From Undaria pinnatifida (taxonomy: Eukaryota > Sar > Phaeophyceae > Laminariales > Alariaceae), in contig JABAKD010000027.1 of the NCBI GenBank assembly GCA_012845835.1, positions 4,295,465 through 4,359,464 of the forward strand: a DNA stretch of 64,000 bases. Direction: 5' to 3'. Below, one piece after another: positions 1-12,400 of the stretch. A program made the position numbers and the translations under genes. Below the pieces are notes generated by a model. It was not told the DNA's origin and ran no database searches. It saw only the letters and a program-made list of their open reading frames with translations. Each line of letters begins with the position of its first letter. The stretch's first letter is position 1.

Positions 1-160
1 ATGTTTCCTGGTTTGAATCCGTGCTGCACAGATCCTGCACAACATACCACAACGACAGATATAGGATCTATATGATCTATATGATCTGTATGAACTGTAT
101 GACCCATGTGATATGTATGATCTAGATCGTCATCTGTCGGAAGTGTGGACACAAACTGTT
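1..160 (+). repeat. GATC-rich dispersed element, copy 1 (cut by window edge)
   Basis: It shares ATGTTTCCTGGTTTG, CACAGATCCTGCACAACATA, repeated TATGATCTATATGATCT and the end GATCGTCATCTGTCGGAAGTG with the other copies of the family. Confidence 0.6.
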
Positions 161-322
161 GTATTTCATTAATCCGTTGAGGAGCCCCGTCTGTCAGAAA
201 GGTTTGGGCCGAAAAGTGCTCCGCACCTCTGTCGTAGCATCGTCATAACTTTTGCTCCCCCAAAAAAAAGGAACCTCTCACATTCGTGTTGCGCACCAAA
301 CTGTATATTCTCGATTATTGCA

Positions 323-575
323 CACGTCAGGCAGATCATCTATCTATATCCACTCGATGATCTACATCTTCCCGGGAAGTTCTGTATAACCTAGCCCATG
401 TTACCGGGTGGGAGCCGTGCAATCAGCTTGACCTAACAAATGTTTCCAGGGTTGGATCTGTACTCATAATATACAGATGCTGTAAAACATATCATACCGG
501 CAGATACAGGATCTATGCTGCTGTAGATGATATAGATGATATAGATGATATAGATAATGATTGTTGTCCTCAGTC
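323..575 (+). repeat. GATC-rich dispersed element, copy 2
   Basis: The family order is present: CAGATCA start, GGGAAGTTCTGTATAACCTA, TGTTACCGGGTGGGAGCCGT, GTTTCCAGGGTTGGATCTGT, CGGCAGATACAGGATCTATG, then a (GATATAGAT) run. Confidence 0.65.
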
Positions 576-1570
576 TCGGCCCTTGATCATGGTAAATACA
601 CCCCTGGTAGTCCTTCCAAATACGTTAACACCAGCAGAAGCCACGGTCAGCGGCGGGACTGACTCCATGGAAAAGCGAACCTTGGGCTGAACCAGTACAG
701 TACATGCAAGCAAACAAACTACCTTTGTTCATTTGTGAAAAGTATAGCTGCGGACAGGGGTGACCGCCTTCATCTCTAGGCCCCCCCTCAGCACAGATAA
801 AAATAAAACACAAAAGCAGAGAATAAAAAACGAAAATAGAAACAAGCAAAAAAAAAAAAAAAAACGAAAACAAAACAAAACAAGAAAAACGAAAGAAAAG
901 ACAACAAAAGCGGGGATGGCCACGGTATTTCCTCACCGCCCATAGAGGTCATTGCTTCCGCAACAGCCCGACGGCAAGAGGCCGCCATGGACTGCTGGAG
1001 GGAAGCGTGCAGGTCGGACATTGACCCAGCCATCTCCTACAATGAGTTATGACACACGTCATCACCACCATGCCCACATGCCAACAATCAACAACAAAAA
1101 CGAAATAGACGACACAGAGGGAGAGGGAGAGAGAGGAAGAGACAGAGAAAGAGAGAGCGAGAGAGGGAGGGGGAGAGGGAGCGAAAGAGACAGAGGTGGG
1201 AGGGGGGGGGAGAGCGGAGGGAGAGCGAAAGCGACAGAGGTCGGAGGGGGGGGGGGGGGGGGGGGCGGAGGGAGAGCGAAAGCGACAGAGGTGGGAGGGG
1301 GGGGGGGGGGCAGAGAGGGAGAGGGAGAGAGCAATAGTCAGAGGAAGTGCGAGAGCGAGAGCGAGAGAGAGGGAAAAAAGAGACGGACACGAATTAAGGG
1401 AGGGGTTTAAGTGCTGCAAATATTAAAAAATTATCTTTACATTAAATGCCAGCAGTGTGTCCCAAAAAATACGGGTGTACATATTGATGAAAACGTTCAA
1501 GACTGCACTCCCGTTTCGGGGTATATCACTCCGAGTTAGATACCTGGAATACCAGCATGTTTCTATATAA

Positions 1571-1850
1571 GCGGTCGCCCCGGTGGCGTATCAGGTTATC
1601 CTCGAGCCTGGTATAGGTCAGTTTCGTGAGTTCGAGCCCCGCCGAGTGCATACTCGTATAAATTCGTTGGGACTTTTTCTTGTGGACAAATTGACTTGCG
1701 GAAAGCGCGAGAGCGTGAGTTAGCAACACTCGATGAACAATCGACGAGCAGTGGGATTGCTGAACCCTATGCGCGATAAAAATTGAAGGCAAGAACCGGG
1801 GAGAAGGGATGACACCTGTGACCACGGCTTGTCCAGAAGCTGGAAAGTGA
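1571..1850 (+). repeat. tRNA-derived SINE, copy 1
   Basis: A tRNA-like head with a B-box-like GAGTTCGAGCCCC at 1628-1640 is followed by a body shared with 62,600-62,870 and, on the other strand, 35,333-35,490. Shared words include GGGACTTTTTCTTG, GCGAGAGCGTGAGTTAGCAA, ATGCGCGATAAAAA and CCACGGCTTGTC. It is followed by an AT repeat. Confidence 0.7.
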
Positions 1851-2105
1851 AAGTGTGCAAATATATATATATATATATATTAGACAGTACCAGGTAATTA
1901 TTAAAAGGTCGAGGGTTAAGGGAGGGGCTCAACGCTGAAAAATGCCAAAAGAAAACTACCCCAATTCCAACAAGTCTCAACAAAAGGGAGGGGGGGGTTC
2001 AGTTACCCCTTGTAGAACTCCGCCTACGTTTTCTGGCACAAACTAGTTGGAATTAGTGTAATGTCATGTTTGCAGTATACATGGTATTAGGATTAAGTGG
2101 CTCAC

Positions 2106-2760
2106 CGCGCCCACCCTCGCCGTGACCGTTTCGATCAGCTCCTCCGCCGACATTCCTCCCATCGCCACGCCACCCTGTACCCCCGCCACAGACACGCCAT
2201 CCGCCTCCAATCCAACTCCCTGTTGTCTCGGGGTACTGGACAGCCCTGCCCCCCCCGCCGCTCCCGAAGGAGACCCCGAGGCCGACCCCACAACACCCGC
2301 GCCCGCGCCAGCAGCTACCGAGCCGCTTCCAGAAACGCTCCTGGTCCCGATAAAGTGTGCGAGAGGCGGGGACGAGAACAAGCTGTCCCCTCCCCCCCCT
2401 CCACCACCGCCACCACCAGTTCTCCCCACAGAGCTCGCGGGAGAAACACGTCCAGGACCCATCAGCGACGTGCCACCCCCACCGCCGCCACTAGCATCGT
2501 TACTACTCGGAGCAACGGCAACAGCAACAGTAACAGGGGAGGGAGGGGAAGGGGGTAGGATGACCGGGCCAGCCATCGAGCTCGCCCCCCCCCCACCGCC
2601 GCCCCCACTGCGAGGGACTGCGCGGAGGGGGCTCAGGTAGCCCAGGGGGGAGCTCGTCTGTGCGGAGGTATTCGTGGGGTTGGGGGTGGCTGCGAGCGAT
2701 GACGCCGGGGGTCCGGGGGCGGTCCTCGCTAAGCCTGCCCCCGCGCCCTCTGCGTCGGCC
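2106..2760 (-). CDS. EDC4: EDC4 exon 16 (last linker exon in the window)
   Basis: The acceptor GTATTCAG enters phase 2, completing an Arg codon. It reads ADAEGAGAGLARTAPGPP, a long Ser/Gly/Pro linker, and ends GGMSAEELIETVTARVGA at the strong donor GCG|GTGAGCC, phase 0. The final amphipathic segment (EELIETVTARV) looks like the start of the helical C-terminal region, whose exons should lie left of the window. Confidence 0.7.
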
Positions 2761-5700
2761 CTGAATACATCGGAGGGATTATGGAACATAAGGGTAGGGG
2801 TAGGGGGGGGGGGGGGGGAGGGGGGGGTTGGGGGGGGAGCGACAATCAACGACAACAACGACAACGACAACAACAACAACAACAACAAGGAAATAATGAA
2901 TAACGGGACAAAAAAGGAATAGCTCAAACAAAGTACCCTGGTACCAGGTAATAAATAGCGGGGGGGAAAACAAGCTGTAGAACAATTGACACCCACGGAG
3001 CAAATCACAAACAAAACGAATCACCTTGGCAGCATCACAGGCGGCATTCCTGGCGCCCCTTGCCCCCTCTCCCCAGCAGCAGCACCCGGAGACCCGCTAC
3101 CGCCCGCCATCCCCCCCGTGCCGGGCCAAAACCTGTTCCCCGTCCCGCTGCCACGGGCGCTGCCGCCACCGCTGCCGCCACCGCTACCGCTACCACCGCT
3201 ACCACCCATGAGCAACGAGCGAAGGGCTATCGTGGCTGATTGATCAACGGCTACGCCTGGGATCGAACGGCCTAATACCCTCTGCAAGAGCAAGGAGTGG
3301 CATCACACGTAGTTCGACAGGAAAAGGGAGGTGGGGGTAGGGGGGGGATACTCATTGGTTACTTGCTTCAGTCATATGCCCGTGGACCACGCATCCCTTT
3401 CGAGACGGAGCACCGTTTCTACTCCTACTAGAGACACCCCCAACAAAACGGAGGAGGGGGGGGGTTCATAATGAGCAGCGACCGGAGGGCTATCGTCGCC
3501 AACTGGTCCATGGTTATGCCTGGAATTGAGCGGCGTGATACCCTCTGCAAGAGCGGCCAAAGACGTTGCACGGAGTCCGACGAAAAAAGGGAGAGGGGGG
3601 GGAGCGGGTTGTAACTCTGTCGGTCCGACTCGATGTATAGCAACAACAAACAAGTCAAAAACACCGTCTTTATTATATAGTGCAAGCATGCAGCATGCGA
3701 CAGTTTCAAGAAAAACACACAAACACCTCGGATAAATTATATAGATCATATACATCATCTAGATCATCTAGATCATCTAGATCAGCTACAGTAGATCCTG
3801 TATCTGCCATTATGATATCTTGTGCAGGGTCTGTATATAGAGAAGACACATCCAACCCGGAAACCCATTTGCTAAATCATACGGGTCGTACGGCTCCCAC
3901 TCGGTAACATGAGCTAGGACCATACAGATCTTCCCTGCAACTTCCAGATCATCAAGTGGGGATCGGTAATCTATCCGATGTTGTGAAGTTCTTTCTTGAG
4001 CTTTCCGCTAACTCTATTTATCGCGCTACTCACCTGGTTTCTTGGCGGTTGCTAGTTATTTAGCGCCAGAAAAAAAAAAACGTAATGAATGCAACAACGA
4101 AAAATAGGGCTTTCCACAGTCATGACCCGGCCCGCGGGTCGGCTTAGGAGGTTTTCACAAACTCGCGGGTCGAGTCGGGTCGGGTTACGCGGTGTTAGGT
4201 GTTAGGCGAAATTCACGGGTTCGGTCGGGTCGGGTCGGGTCGTGTCGGGTCGGGTCGGGAGGTTTTCAAGTATCACGGGTCGGACGGATCTACCCTGACC
4301 CGATCCGACCCGCGAGAAGCGATCCAACCGGTAAAAAGCCCCATGAAAAAACGCGAGTCGAAATGAGACGCACCGCCGATCCAATGTCCCTGCTCGCCTC
4401 CCCGCCCGCAGTCGGGCTCAAGGATGCCGCGGCCGCCGCCGCCGCCGCTGCTGCTCCCGCTGATGATGACACCGGCGGGGGTGGCGGCGGGGGTGGCGGC
4501 TGGTTTTGCTGGTTTTGCTGGTTTTGCTGCTGCAACTGCTGGTGATGGTGGAGGTGCTGGTGTTGCTGTTGATGCTGCATCTGCATCTGCTGCCGAGCGC
4601 TGGTAGTCTCAAGCCCTGTCGAGGTACCCCTAGGAGTCCCCACGGATAGAGAGTACTGACGGCTGGGGGCGGGACCTGCCCCCGCGCTGTTGTCCGGCTC
4701 CCTGTTCCCGGGTTTCAACACGCAGCAGGCATCCGAGAGGAGGGGGGCGGGTGGGGGCGGAGGCAGGGGTGGGGGTGGGGGTAGGGGAGCGGTAGGACGT
4801 AGATGTGGGGCGGGGCCAGGGGAGTGGGGGGGAAGGCTGCGCTGGGGGTGGGAGTCCTGCGCTGAAATGGTGTCTGCTATGGACATTGGGCATGGCCCCT
4901 CACTGGAAGAAGCTACACTTTTGAGTTGGCGATAACCAGCTTATGGGGCGGAGATAAAACGTTTACGATGAGTACTCGTACCGCACGGATGGAGAACAAA
5001 CACCGTATGCGTACACAAAAAGGAAACTAAACCTCCACCCGCACGCACATACATACGCACACTCCACTTTCACGCGCTGCAGATATGCAAAAACAAACAC
5101 ACACGCATACATCGGCACGACTACACACACTACACAAACGGACACAATCTTTCGAGCACAAAAAACAGAAACAACACCCACAAATGGACGCAGCCGATCA
5201 CAGACAGACAAAAACACACGGGCACACACACTGATGAGCATCACGGCAGAGGTAACCCCGTTTCGGATATTTTGGGCTTGACTAACGAGGGCTCATCAAA
5301 CCCTTGACATGTCCGACAGATTGCCGATCCCTACTCGATGATCTAGATATTTCAGGGAAGATCTGTACGGTATAGTTCACGTTACCGGGTATGGAGCCGT
5401 ACGATCTGCACCATCAATCAGACGGTTCCAGGGTTCGATATGTCCTCTTCACATACAGATCCTTCACAGCATCTCATGACGGCAGATACAGGATCTACTG
5501 TAGATGAACTATATGACCTGTATGATGCATATAACCTGTATGATCTATACGATCTATACGATCTATGTGGTCATCTGCTCGAGATAGGAAATATTTGGAA
5601 CTAGCCAATATCGTTGAAATACCGCTATTTGCGGTCTACGGTGTTCTTTGTATGTCTAGGCCATGGAATTGTACCAACTTCAGGTTGCACTTTCGACGCG

Positions 5701-6412
5701 TGCTATTACGGTAGAGGCCCACCTCGCCATTTTCTGAAGGTTCTCGCTTAGAGGGGCTCCATACTTCCTCACCCTGAACTCGAATATCAGACAACACTGT
5801 TCACTCCGCCCGATGCACGATTCCGACAAGCAACCTACATTACAACTTTTCATTATGATTTTTTTCGGAGTTTCCTCGGGCTCCAGCACCTTTGTGTCTT
5901 AGCTTTTCAAAGGTGCAACCCGAGGAACAACTCGTTCAGCACTGTTTTGGGAGAGGTATAAAGCTCCTCAAGCCACCACCCTCACAAGGCAAAATGGTGA
6001 CGTCACCTCTACCCTAGCCTGGTTCAGAAGCACACAACCATCAACCATAGACACGCAAATTTACAGGCAGACACCGGTCCAATGACACAGACAGCAGTAC
6101 AAGACACACGCGGACACCCACCGATTACAAAGTACGAACAGGACAACAAAAGCTCTCCATCTCGGAGCATACACATCGTGTAGAGTTTATAAAAATGATG
6201 AAACAAACCCACATATAACGGCAAACACACACACCTGCCGAGCTGCCGGTGCTGCATCACCGCCGCCGTAGCCGCAGCCGCAGCGGCAGCAGCCGCGGAC
6301 CCGCCCGAGGCATCACCATGCGCCGACAAACCAGCCGACCCGCTGGCCGAAGGTTCGCCCGTTCCAGCCCCCCCCCCCTCCTCCCGCGCCTCCCCCCGCC
6401 CCTCCTCCACCT

Positions 6413-6444
<32 letters not shown>

Positions 6445-9400
6445 GCCACCACCCTCGCCTCCTCCCTGATGAGAGACGTCGATGCTCTCTTCTCCGCTAC
6501 TGGAGAAGATGCCGCCGCTACCGCTACCACCACCACCGCCGCCTCCGCCTCCTCCTGCCCCGTTTCCATCAGGGTGCGAGAAGGCGGCGTCCTCTGTTGT
6601 CGTGGCCCCCACCTCTTGCCGCCCCTCGGAGACGGACACCGACACACTGTAAAAGGTTTCGCCGCACGTGAGGTTCCACCGCATGTGAGGTCCAACCGCA
6701 CGTTAGGTTTCGCCGCACGTAAGGTTCCGCCGCACGTGGGGTGCCGTGGCGCGCAAAGTTTTGCCGCACAAGAGGTTCCAATGAACGTAAGGTTCCACGG
6801 AACGTGGGTTTCGCCGCACGTAAAAGGTCCCGCCGCATATCAGGTTTCGCCGCATGCAAGGATCCGCCACACGAAGAGGTTCCGTAGCGTGACAAACAAG
6901 GAAAAAGGGCGCAAGAGTAAAAAAGGTGGTCATCAAAAATCGGGGACAAAAAAAAGACACCGTTAGGCTTGCGAGCGAGCGTGTGAAGGTGAACGTGAAT
7001 TTTGAATGTGAGGATGTGTTCGTCTATGATTGGTATACATGTGCTACTGGGTGATACATGACACACTTTGGTGGCCGGTATACATGTTGAATTATGGTTC
7101 ACAATTCTGTTCGAACAGAGTGCTTGGACCAAAATGTGAAGACTCAGTCCTTACCCTGAACACATACGAAGTAAATTGTAGTTTAAAAGCTAAAAGCCGT
7201 GCATCCATTAGAAGCAGCACACACAAACGGTATACAGGCAAGATACACATCCCTACACAGAATCACAAATGCACATACACACATACGCACAGACACCCCC
7301 CCGCACCCCCACTCCCACCCGTACACGCACAATATCTACGTGGTACCAGATATCAACAACAACCCACGCTTGGAAAAGTGATAATCACTCCCAACCTTGA
7401 CCTTTACCCTTCACTTCATTCAGCCCACCTCTGTTCCTCCGAGTTGTCGCCAAAATCCTCCTCTGACCCTTCCCTGCCCCCCCCACTCCCACCCCCACCC
7501 CCACCCTCTCCAGCCGCGGCCCCGGGGTCACGTGGCGAATAAGGAGCGCCAGACGCCTCCCCGCCCCCGCCCCCGCCCCCCCCCACCGCCTCCTCCGCTC
7601 TCGCCCGACAAAGACGGCGAGTGCCCCCCGAACCCGTCCAACTTGCCACGGTTAAGGAAGCGTCGGAGTTCCTCGGACGCCGACTTTTCGCGCGGCGCCG
7701 CGGCCGGCATGGTAGATGGAGGCGTTTGTGGCCGGGCGCCGACTCCTGCTTGCATCGCCGACCCCGTCGCTGCCGCTAACCCTGCCGCCAACCCTGACGG
7801 TGACGTTGACGCTATCGCTGCTGTCGCTGACGCCGTCGCTGGTGCGCCTGGCGCTGAAGTTGTTGCCGACGATGGCGATGCCGCTTTCACTGTCGGTGCC
7901 GGTTTTCCCCCTGTCGGTGACTGCGAGGTAGCCGACTTAGCAGGTTTAGCCGTCGACCCAGTCGTCGCAGCGGGTAATGCCGATGCCGCCCCTGCCCCCG
8001 CCCCTACCGCCGTGGCCGAAGGCGGTGCCGTAGCAAGGGTCAGCATGGAAGAAGCGGCAACACCACCGGTACCTTTGCTGGAGCCTCCAGGGGAAAGCCT
8101 ACCTGAACCAGTCGCTGAAGGCTTGCTAATAACGGCACTACCTGAAGCATTCGTGGCGACGCCACCAGCCACCGTCGGCGGCGACACAGTACCAGCAGCA
8201 GCTGCCGCCACCGCAGGCGGCTTCTTCAAGAGGCGAGGAGGCGCGCGGGAAACCGAAGAGCCGCCGCCGCCACCACCAACACCACCGCCCCTCCCTCCTC
8301 CGCCCATGCCGCTACTTGACGAAGTTTCGCTGACCGAGTCCGCTATAGCGACAGTGAGAGCCTGGCTAGCCGCGGCAGCTGACACCACCACAGCGGCAGC
8401 GGAGGCAGCAGCAGAGGTGGAAGGGTGGTCATCCACCTTGACCATGTCCCCATCCCTACCCTGGTCCCAGTCGTGCTCCGCCGCGCCCTCCCACCCTTCG
8501 GGAGTGGAACCCTGGAGCGAAGAGGACGACCCTGTTCGGCGACCACCACTGCCACCACTTGTTGCACCCCCACCCCCACCCCCACCCCCACCCCCACCAC
8601 CGGCGGCAACATCGTCCCGGCTCTTACCCTCCATTCTAGCGCTACCAGTGGCGGTAAACTCGCCAGCGGGGGTCGCCGCCGCTCTCCCCAATGACGCGGA
8701 CACAGAGACCGGAGGGGAGACTACTCGAGCCGATTGGGACCCCCCCCCCCCCGCCCCTGCACCACCGGGTGTGGTAGCGGTAGGCTTACTGCTGCTACTG
8801 CTGCTGCCGGGATAAGTGGGGGAACCCCCACCCCCCGCCGCTGCCACCGCTGGTGATGCTGTCACAGCAGTGCGAGTACTCGCCGTAGCGACAGGGGTGA
8901 TTCCCATGTGCAGTAGTGGCTCGTCGGCGACGTCCAGCTTCTATTCGTCGCGGAATCGGAGAAAGAGCAAAAACACGAGAAAGAGGGTGCGGAGTGGGGG
9001 GGGGGGGAAGAGGAGGAGGAGGAGGAGGCACGTTAATGCGGGCAATTGGGGGTCGATTATGACCATCGCCCCCGACGCCGCGTCGCGTCGAAACTTTGAA
9101 ACCGTCACGCACAACTCTAATAGGACTTGTAGGGATGCGATAGTCTATGGTCAGACGCTACAGCCATGCCTGGCAGACTACGGCCATCCATGACAATGAC
9201 TACGTCCCCGCCCCGCCCCCGCCCCCCTATCCCCTCCTCCCGCCCATCCTGACCTTCTCATACTTGAGGGAACGAGCGGTCCCATCAAGCGTCCCACCGC
9301 GCTCCTTGCTCAAAGCGGCGCGGTCGGAGGACACCACCGCCACCACCTCATCCCCTTCGATGACATAGCTCGACGCCTTTCCAAGACTTGCAACTCCACC

Positions 9401-12400
9401 ACCGACATCACTGTCGTCGTCATCCTCTTCATCGTCATCGTCGTCAGAATCGTCCTCATCGGAATCGTCATTGTTGTAGTTGTAGTCCCCGCGAGGGAGG
9501 GTGCCGGGGGGGGGTAGAGCGTCTCGGGCCATTATGCGGTAGATTTGGACGGGCTTGGTCTGGACGCAGATAAGCTGGAGGACTCGGCCTGCAGTTCGAG
9601 TCCAAGGGTAAAAAGCAAAACAAAACAGATATAAAAAAACAGAAAGACGAAAAAAAAAGGCCCGCAGCGAATACTGCTTTATAAAAAATAACACAATTAA
9701 AACTCAGCATAAAGCGTGCGGGTAAACATAATGTCGGGCGTCGTTCTTTGCTTGCAGCAGCCATACCACTTGCAGCCGCATCATACCGCTTGCAGCAGGA
9801 TCACACCGCTCGCGGCAGGATCACACCGCGCGCAGCGAGATCGTACGGCGGGTAAATAATTAAACATTGAATGGATTATTCATTGAACGAGTTAAATATT
9901 TCGTTGGGGGGGCGTGGAGGGGGTGGGGGGCGGGGGAAGAAGGGGAGTTGGTTAAATAATATACCAGGTATCTGGTATATATTGTCGGGATTCGGGGAAA
10001 CGGTAAGACGATCAGACAATAAATAACGATCTGGGACATGTTTCTTGCGTTCGATCTGTACCACACAGGTCCTGCACGACGTACGATACTACAACCATGG
10101 ATACGCAAAAAAAGATACGCTTTCGATATATTTCCTTGGGCTGTCGTTCGCTCAGAAAACGTTTTCGCAAACGATGGCACCAACGAACAGACCGACGCAT
10201 CTTGTCAACAAACCAAGGCTTTGGTAGGGTGGTCACTTTTAGCTAGTGGCTCTCTTTTTTTTGTTGTTCAGCGGTTCGAAGCCGCTCGTGCGGGTAGCTA
10301 TTCTCACAGCCCTACGATACTAAAACCATGGATACGCAAAAAAATATACGCTTTCGATATATTTCCTTGGGCTGTCGTTCGCTCAGAAAACGTTTTCGCA
10401 AACGATGGCACCAACGAACAGACCGACGCATCTTGTCAACAAACCAAGGCTTTGGTAGGGTGGTCACTTTTAGCTATTGGCTCTCTTTTTTTTTGTTCAG
10501 CGGTTCGAAGCCGCTCGTGCGGGTAGCTATTCTCACAACCCTAGAGTTATATGGTATGGTACGCTGCGCCAACTACAACAATTTTAAATCCGTTTTTTGG
10601 TGAGTACTCGCAATTCGATGCGCGTCAACGAGGGGAAAAAGATGGCTGACTTATTCACCGGATAAAAACGAAGGCGCATACCGTAATGGGGACGGGGGAG
10701 AGCCTGCTCAGTGACCCCGGATGTGAGTTACAACAAGCGAGGGGGAAGGAAGAAATACCAAGTGCGAAGATAATAGAAGGGACGGAAACAAAAGCCCTAA
10801 CTTCGGCAGTACCAGTATGATGATAGGGGTAACCCCACTACCGTATTCTTAATCAACATACTCAACGGCATCAGCGAACAGACTGCCCGACGCCTGTTAC
10901 CAAATCCAACGGCATCAGCGAACAGCCCGACACACGCCAACAGCAGGCCAACCCATGCCAGCAGAAAGCCTACAGCTGTCAAAACACGTTAGTCAGACCT
11001 TGAAGTTGATCAGGTAACGTCAGCTGGACACCAAAAAAGTCCAAGGCTGTATATACGTCATGTGTAACGCCTTCGCATGAGCAAATATACTTACACTACT
11101 GCTGTGTTAGCATTATCAAATTTCGTTGCGAGAAAATGAGGTATAGTAGTGTAAAATCGCCTTTGTGAAAACATCTTATTGTGCTATCTAGGGTACTTCT
11201 ATTTGTCCTGTGATGTTATTTACAGTACTGATCTCATTGCTTCTCTTCGTTACAGTTTTGATACTATTAATACCAGCACCTATCTTGTGGCGACGTACGT
11301 ACCGTTACCATACCATTATTGCCGTTGATAACGATTTGTTGCTGTACGCAAAGTATCAAGCACATTGTTTTTTTTTATAGCGATATATTAAGGATGAGTA
11401 TCGACCCTTAAACCGATCAATCTTACAGCTGACATATTTAAAACAAGTTTATAAATACCCATACCACACCACACAGCACCAGGCCACCGCGGCAACCCGA
11501 CTCACCCACCGACTCCTACCAGCATCCGGTTGTCTCATCAACCTGAGCGACCGTCAACTAGCCGTCTCCACCAACTCATGGAATCGGTGGAGATGACTTG
11601 GTAACGGTTGTTCATGGTTGGTGGTAGAGTTGGATGCTGTTAGGAGTCCGTGGGTGGGTCGGGATTCGGCGGTGCCCTGGTGCTGCGTGGTGGGGGCATT
11701 CACTCATGCACCCGCATCACGCATGGCGTCTGCACAACATACCAGGCACGACAAAATAACCCTATCCGTTGCCAAGATGCCATAATGTTTTTTGTTGCGG
11801 ACGATCCGCAAAATAAACCCCGAGTTAGTTGCCTATGCGTCCACGGCTGAGGTTGTATAGAAATATTTTAAGACCAACTATTCTGGGAAATATTTCGAGC
11901 GATTATTTCTCTCTTTAACAGGGATCTCCGACGCCAAAAATAAAACCATCCACTATGAGACCAGAAATCATCGTTATTTCTGGGTTCAGAAATAATCGAG
12001 TCCAGAAATCAGCGGATCTGGTGATTTCTGAGTCCAGAAATAACAGCTCTTCCAATCTCTCAGAACTGGGATTATTTGATTTTTGGATACTACCTCGTAC
12101 CAAGTATCACATGCCACCACTGCCTACTCTGTACCTGGTATGATACCTGTCGCACACATCATCCATCACCCACAACAAAGAATCACACACATACGACAGC
12201 ACACCGCGCTTTTTGTGTGCGAGACAGAGCTTAGTCCTCACACAAACGCGACAACAGCAGCACCACCATGAAAACCACCACAGCAGCGGCACAGCAGCAG
12301 CACAGCAGCTGCACAGCAGCAGAGACAGCAGCAGAGGCGGTGACCTAACATCGCCGGCGACAGTGTACGTGCCAGATTTTCAAAAATAAAGGCAAACGGG

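Larger units (their letters stand above)
1..2105. other. Intron or downstream region of EDC4, repeat-filled
   Basis: No exon is recognised. It holds two copies of the GATC-rich element, an A-rich tract (780-905), a purine-rich GA/G tract with two long G runs (1,115-1,375), a SINE copy (1,571-1,845) and an AT repeat (1,861-1,880). The long purine and G runs give spurious open frames on both strands. Confidence 0.6.

Noticed and set aside
952-1426. Several overlapping 76-156-codon frames
   Set aside because: They are made of GA and poly-G runs, open in four frames at once. No gene signal.
1628-1640. tRNA gene at the B-box
   Set aside because: No acceptor stem or anticodon arm can be paired. 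The same segment recurs at 62.6 kb with a shared non-tRNA body, so it is a SINE.
2122-2640. 172-codon plus-strand frame
   Set aside because: Antisense of EDC4 exon 16, with no independent splice or motif support.
6654-6895. CRISPR-like array (regular 20-bp repeats)
   Set aside because: Units are contiguous and degenerate, with no unique spacers, in a eukaryotic intron.
7397-8815. 472-codon plus-strand open frame (Ala/Pro/Val-rich)
   Set aside because: It is the antisense shadow of EDC4 exon 12. GC-rich triplet composition keeps both strands open, and the minus frame has matching splice sites and phase.
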